Source: Pleomorphomonas sp.
GTDB lineage: Bacteria > Pseudomonadota > Alphaproteobacteria > Rhizobiales > Pleomorphomonadaceae
NCBI GenBank assembly: GCA_029976075.1
Contig: JARKNW010000020.1
Span: 29,244-93,243 of the forward strand
DNA length: 64,000 bases
Direction: 5' to 3'
In this document: positions 60,065 through 64,000 of the stretch, piece by piece
How positions within the stretch are numbered: position 1 is the first letter of the stretch
How the letters are laid out: the number at the start of each line of letters is the position of its first letter
Position numbers and translations under genes: made by a program
The notes under the pieces: generated by a model
Told to the model about the DNA's origin: nothing
Database searches by the model: none
The model's input: the letters and a program-made list of their open reading frames with translations, nothing else

Positions 60065-61351
60065 TCACTTCTTTTCTCGCCGGTGGGTATCGAACACGAG
60101 ACCGGTTTCCAGTGCGCGCTTGCCGAACTTCTGCCTGACCTCATCCATTGCGCGCTCGGCAGCGGCCTTGCGCGTTGCTTTGGGGTCCACAAGATCAGCC
60201 GGATCGGCGAAGCGGCTTTCACAGAGATCGGCCACGGAAACGCCGAGCAGCCGGTATTTCTGGCCATGTGCCTCTTCCGCAAGGAGCGCGTCGGCGGCGG
60301 CGAAGATCCTGTCGGCAAGCTGGGTGGGATCAGGAAGACGGCGAGCTCGCGTTCTCAGCCGAAAGTCGGACGTCTTCAGCTTCAGCGTTACCGTCGAGCC
60401 GGCAATATCTTCGTGCTTGAGGCCAAAGGAAACGCGCTCGGCCTGTTCACGGAGGATTGGCCTGAGGTCGCGAAGTTCAGCGAGATCCTCAAAGAAGGTC
60501 ACCTCCGAACCGACGCTCTTGCGTTTGGAGTTGGGGATCACCTGCCGACCGTCCTCGCCGCGGGACAACTTGGCGATCCTCAATCCCAAGGCCCCGTATC
60601 GACTGGCAAGTTGGGCCGGATCGGCCATCTGCAGGTCACCAACCGTCCTGTAGCCGTCCGAGGAAAGCCGTTCGGAGAAGGCGCGACCGACGCCCCATAG
60701 GGTTGTTACCGGTCTCGGCGCCAGAAAGGCTATGGCTTCCGATTGCCCGATCACCGAAAAACCTCTGGGTTTGTCGAGGTCCGATGCAATCTTGGCGAGG
60801 AACTTGTTGGCGGCCAGTCCGACGGAAACGGTGATGCCTACTTCGCGCTCTACCTCCTTGGCGAAACGGGCAAGCACAAGCGCCGGGCTGGCACGATGCA
60901 GCTTTTCCGTACCGGAGAGATCGAGAAAGGCTTCGTCGATGGACAGTGGCTCGACGAGCGGTGTCAGTTCCAGCATTCGCCGCCGGATTTCCCTGCCGAC
61001 GCGCGCGTATTTCTCCATGTTGGGCCTGATCACGACCGCATCGGGGCAGAGCTGCAGGGCCTTGAACATGGGCATGGCCGATCGCACACCGCTGATGCGC
61101 GCGATGTAGCAGGCCGTCGACACGACGCCGCGTTTGCCGCCGCCGATGATCAGCGGCTTTGTGGCGAGCGAGGGATCGTCGCGCTTTTCAACTGAGGCGT
61201 AGAAGGCGTCGCAATCGACATGGGCAATGACAAGACGATGGAGATCGGGGTGGCGCACAAGGCGCGGGCTGCCGCAGGCCGGGCAACGGCGCCCTTCGGT
61301 CGGCGCCGGGGTGAGACAGTCTCTGCAAAAGCCACTCGCCTCCTCGGACAT
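60065..61351 (-). CDS. dinB: DNA polymerase IV with N-terminal zinc ribbon
   Basis: 428-aa Y-family translesion polymerase. Catalytic motifs [14 protein letters not shown] (palm Asp) and [13 protein letters not shown] (Asp-Glu) are intact; thumb helix-hairpin-helix [13 protein letters not shown] and the little-finger domain follow. Residues 8-30 hold C-x2-C...C-x2-C (FCRDC, RCPACG), an N-terminal zinc ribbon common in alphaproteobacterial DinB proteins. No beta-clamp motif is obvious at the C-terminus (FDTHRREKK). Confidence 0.95.
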   Translation of the reverse strand: MSEEASGFCRDCLTPAPTEGRRCPACGSPRLVRHPDLHRLVIAHVDCDAFYASVEKRDDPSLATKPLIIGGGKRGVVSTACYIARISGVRSAMPMFKALQLCPDAVVIRPNMEKYARVGREIRRRMLELTPLVEPLSIDEAFLDLSGTEKLHRASPALVLARFAKEVEREVGITVSVGLAANKFLAKIASDLDKPRGFSVIGQSEAIAFLAPRPVTTLWGVGRAFSERLSSDGYRTVGDLQMADPAQLASRYGALGLRIAKLSRGEDGRQVIPNSKRKSVGSEVTFFEDLAELRDLRPILREQAERVSFGLKHEDIAGSTVTLKLKTSDFRLRTRARRLPDPTQLADRIFAAADALLAEEAHGQKYRLLGVSVADLCESRFADPADLVDPKATRKAAAERAMDEVRQKFGKRALETGLVFDTHRREKK

Positions 61352-61386
61352 GGTTGCCTCCCGCCGCCCGCCAACCGGACCGCCGA

Positions 61387-61674
61387 TCAGTACTCGCTTT
61401 CACCGGCCAGTGCGTGACGCGCCGCTGCCATCATGGTTGGCCTCACCTGTGCCTCCTCGATGAAGGACAAGAGCAGCGACTCGTCGGCAAGGTAGAACTC
61501 CAGCACGCCGACAAGAAAGCCAGGCTCACGCGCGGCCGCCCTAAGATCGGATGGCCCGATACCTGAAAGCGACAGGAAGCGACCGAGCGCATCGGGGTTG
61601 CCTGCAAGATAGGCGAGGGCGGAAATAGCCAGTTCTTCCGCCGCCTCGACGCTAAGCCTTTTGTCAATGGGCAT
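61387..61674 (-). CDS. DUF3572 family protein
   Basis: 95-aa helical protein of a small alphaproteobacterial family of unknown function ([40 protein letters not shown]). ATG at 61674; the upstream extension to 61803 overlaps the divK promoter region and is not conserved-looking. It diverges from divK, a synteny common in Hyphomicrobiales. Confidence 0.85.
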   Translation of the reverse strand: MPIDKRLSVEAAEELAISALAYLAGNPDALGRFLSLSGIGPSDLRAAAREPGFLVGVLEFYLADESLLLSFIEEAQVRPTMMAAARHALAGESEY

Positions 61675-61838
61675 GTTCGGACCACCGTTTGGGATTGCTA
61701 AAGGAATTCGCACTATATTTGTTATACTGGAATCAGTGCGGCAACCTATCCCACCGGAAGGCGTTCCTGCGTACGTACGTTGGAATGAAAACCCGCCGAG
61801 CACACGGTCTTACCGGCGCGAGGCGGAAAGAGAGTCGA

Positions 61839-62210
61839 ATGGCCAAGACAGTTCTCATCGTCGAGGACAATGAGCTCAACATGAAGCTCTTCCACGATCT
61901 CCTGGAAGCGCATGGTTATCGCACGATTCAAACACGTAATGGTATTGAAGCCTTGGACCTGGTGCGTACGCACCGGCCGGATCTCATCCTGATGGATATC
62001 CAGCTGCCGGAAGTGTCGGGGCTTGAGGTTACCAAGTGGCTGAAGGAAGATGACGAACTGCGTTCCATCCCGGTCGTCGCGGTAACCGCCTTCGCCATGA
62101 AGGGCGACGAGGAGCGCATCCGCCAGGGCGGTTGCGAGGCGTATATTTCCAAGCCGATCTCCGTTTCCAAGTTCATAGAAACGGTGCGGACCTATATCGG
62201 CGACCAATAA
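61839..62210 (+). CDS. divK: Cell-cycle response regulator DivK
   Basis: 123-aa single receiver domain, no output domain. Acidic pocket [11 protein letters not shown], phosphoacceptor Asp53 ([16 protein letters not shown]), Thr in [13 protein letters not shown] and Lys in YISKPISV. It is near identical in pattern to DivK, which links DivJ/PleC phosphorylation to CtrA control and polar development. ATG at 61839 with GGAAAGAGAG upstream. pleD follows 25 bases later, the conserved divK-pleD pair. Confidence 0.95.
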   Translation: MAKTVLIVEDNELNMKLFHDLLEAHGYRTIQTRNGIEALDLVRTHRPDLILMDIQLPEVSGLEVTKWLKEDDELRSIPVVAVTAFAMKGDEERIRQGGCEAYISKPISVSKFIETVRTYIGDQ

Positions 62211-62235
62211 GCGTCGTCCGGAACGGAAGAGTGTG

Positions 62236-63606
62236 ATGACAGCGCGTATTCTTGTTGTCGACGACATCCTGGTCAACGTGCGCCTCATGGAGGCACGCCT
62301 CACCGCCGAATACTTCGATGTCCACACCGCCACCTCCGGTGCCGAAGCCTTGGCTATGCTCGACAACGCCTCCTATGACATCGTCTTGCTTGATGTGATG
62401 ATGCCGGGGATGGACGGCTTTGAGGTTTGCCGTCGCATACGCGCCAACCCGAAGACGACGCAGTTGCCGGTGATCATGGTCACCGCGCTCGACCAGCCGG
62501 CAGATCGCGTCCACGGTCTTGAGGCCGGTGCCGACGACTTTCTCACCAAGCCGGTCTCCGATACCCAGCTGATCACCCGCGTCAAAAGCCTCGTTCGACT
62601 GAAGCAACTCACTGACGAACTCGATCTCAGGGCCAATCAGGGGTCCGTCGCCTTCGATCGGGCCATGACCTATGCGGACCTGACGGCTCGCACTCCCGGT
62701 CACGTTTTGCTGGTCGAGGATCGCCGCTCGGCCTATGTGCGCGTTGCGCAATCGCTTGCCAGCGAGATGGCGGTCGACATCGAGACCAACCCGCAGGAGG
62801 CATTGTTCCGCGCCGCCGAGGGTAACTATGATCTAGCCCTCATTTCGATGAATCTCGATGACTATGACGCGTTGCGACTTTGCTCGCAGTTGAGGTCGCT
62901 AGACCGAACGCGTCTCTTGCCGATCCTGTTGATTGCCGATCCCGATGAGGGGAGTCGACTGGCGCGCGGCCTGGAGCTCGGGATCAACGACTATCTGATC
63001 CGCCCCGTTGATACGCAGGAACTGATTGCCCGCTGTCGAACCCAGATTCGCCGCAGGCGCTATACCGATCGACTGCGCGCCAGCGTGCTGCAGACGATGG
63101 AACTTGCGATCACCGATGCGCTGACCGGGTTGTACAATCGCCGCTATCTCGACTCCCATCTGGCCGCTCTCGTGGAGCGCGCTGCCGAGAAGAAGGGCGA
63201 TCTGTCGCTGCTGATCATCGACATCGATTTCTTCAAGCGGGTGAACGATACCCACGGTCACGATGCTGGCGATGAGATTTTGCGGGAGTTTGCGACCCGC
63301 ATCCGGCGCAACCTGCGTGCTCTCGATCTCCCCTGCCGTTTCGGCGGCGAGGAGTTCGTCATCGTGATGCCGGAAACCGACTATGGCATTGCGTCTATCG
63401 TTGCCGAGCGCTTGCGCACCAAGATCGCTCGCGATCCCTTTGCCATCCACGGTGGCAAGGAGTTCGTGGATGTGACGATTTCCGTCGGTGCCGCTTATAT
63501 TCTGCACGATGGCGACACGCCGGAGACGCTCTTGAAGCGCGCCGACAACGCCCTCTATCGTGCGAAGGCGGAAGGCCGGAACCGCGTCGTTCTCGCCGCA
63601 GCCTGA
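62236..63606 (+). CDS. pleD: Diguanylate cyclase response regulator PleD
   Basis: 456 aa with the PleD layout: receiver 1 (phospho-Asp53 in IVLLDVMMPGMDGFEV, Lys in FLTKPVSD), a degenerate receiver 2 (~150-275, adaptor for dimerisation) and a GGDEF domain with active-site RFGGEEFVIVMPE. The inhibitory I-site RALD sits five residues before GGEEF, so product inhibition should work. It makes c-di-GMP when phosphorylated. A GTG precedes the ATG by one codon. Confidence 0.95.
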   Translation: MTARILVVDDILVNVRLMEARLTAEYFDVHTATSGAEALAMLDNASYDIVLLDVMMPGMDGFEVCRRIRANPKTTQLPVIMVTALDQPADRVHGLEAGADDFLTKPVSDTQLITRVKSLVRLKQLTDELDLRANQGSVAFDRAMTYADLTARTPGHVLLVEDRRSAYVRVAQSLASEMAVDIETNPQEALFRAAEGNYDLALISMNLDDYDALRLCSQLRSLDRTRLLPILLIADPDEGSRLARGLELGINDYLIRPVDTQELIARCRTQIRRRRYTDRLRASVLQTMELAITDALTGLYNRRYLDSHLAALVERAAEKKGDLSLLIIDIDFFKRVNDTHGHDAGDEILREFATRIRRNLRALDLPCRFGGEEFVIVMPETDYGIASIVAERLRTKIARDPFAIHGGKEFVDVTISVGAAYILHDGDTPETLLKRADNALYRAKAEGRNRVVLAAA

Positions 63607-64000
63607 CAGTATCCAGCCCGGCTCGTTGAGGCGGTCAGGCGCCCAGCGTCACATTCGCTTGAAGAGTCAAAGGCTTGTCCTGTCGACAGGACCTGCGAGA
63701 GCCAGCATCTCTTCTTAGAAGTTCCCCAGTCAGCTTTATTTGTCCGCTGGTATAAGAGCCACCGGCAGCCCCTGCTGCGCGAATTAAGGTTACCTGTTTA
63801 TGATTAACTCGCTCAATTGGAGTCTTTTGCGAGACTGACGTTGTAAATAAGTCGTTAAAACGCTAGAACAGTATTGTTGATAGTCTAGAGATTTTGGAAA
63901 GAATACAGTTACTTTCCAAACTACAACCCGGTGAAGCCAGGTCCGCCGCATCTCCTGGTCTTGTCGGGTCGGTCGATCGATGCCGGCGAGAGTGGCCTCC
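63607..64000. other. Non-coding right end of window
   Basis: About 390 bases with no supported gene. Contains a 16-bp perfect palindrome GTCCTGTCGACAGGAC (63677-63692) 70 bases after pleD and an AT-rich stretch (63780-63920) that probably precedes a gene beyond the window. No T-run terminator seen. Confidence 0.5.

Overview
The window looks like a chromosome segment of a Hyphomicrobiales-type alphaproteobacterium, perhaps a Pleomorphomonas-like one; the genus is a guess. Support comes from a divK-pleD pair, a DinB with the alphaproteobacterial N-terminal zinc ribbon, DUF3572 and DUF6074 proteins, a tRNA-His with A73 and no G-1, high G+C, and an [FeFe]-hydrogenase C-terminus at the left edge, which is uncommon in this class. 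All calls come from reading the sequence; no database search was run.

Layout. 2-661: end of an [FeFe] hydrogenase. 1611-20315: a sugar-alcohol region that fits tetritol (erythritol/threitol) catabolism: dhaK-dhaL-eltD, a DeoR repressor, a transaldolase, a DUF2291 + ABC sugar importer operon, a chemoreceptor, a SorC/EryD-type regulator, a xylitol-dehydrogenase-like enzyme, a second dhaK-dhaL pair with a TpiA-like L-erythrulose-1-phosphate isomerase, and a second DeoR paralogue. The likely route is polyol -> tetrulose (two dehydrogenases) -> tetrulose phosphate (two DhaKL kinases) -> isomerisation, with erythrose 4-phosphate used by transaldolase. The RpiB-like second isomerase is not in the window. 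An A-rich motif recurs in the control region of five of these transcription units.

20624-24825: two fold-type II PLP enzymes and an aldo/keto-reductase-like protein that lacks two catalytic residues. 25541-33401: a five-gene efflux operon (membrane fusion protein, RND pump, AdeRS-like two-component system, ABC exporter). Then tRNA-Arg(CCG), a small exported protein with three DPADSAFV repeats, and a D-threonine-aldolase-family enzyme.

35843-54251: a compact 18.35 kb integrated phage-like element in the 3' half of tRNA-His(GTG), bounded by 55-bp perfect direct repeats. It has an integrase with nearby arm-type repeats, a ribbon-helix-helix repressor with twin palindromic operators, an initiator-like gene with phased iterons, and a nearly gap-free HK97-type capsid/connector/terminase/tape-measure operon in an unusual order. 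It ends with a four-zinc-finger protein and a low-G+C two-gene cargo on the opposite strand. I see no tail-tip, receptor-binding, holin or free endolysin gene. This element, especially its cargo, zinc-finger protein and gene order, is the best candidate for something undescribed.

54383-63606: a Cache chemoreceptor, a one-TM protein, arginase and ornithine cyclodeaminase with a divergent Lrp/AsnC regulator, a PilZ protein, DinB, DUF3572, DivK and PleD.
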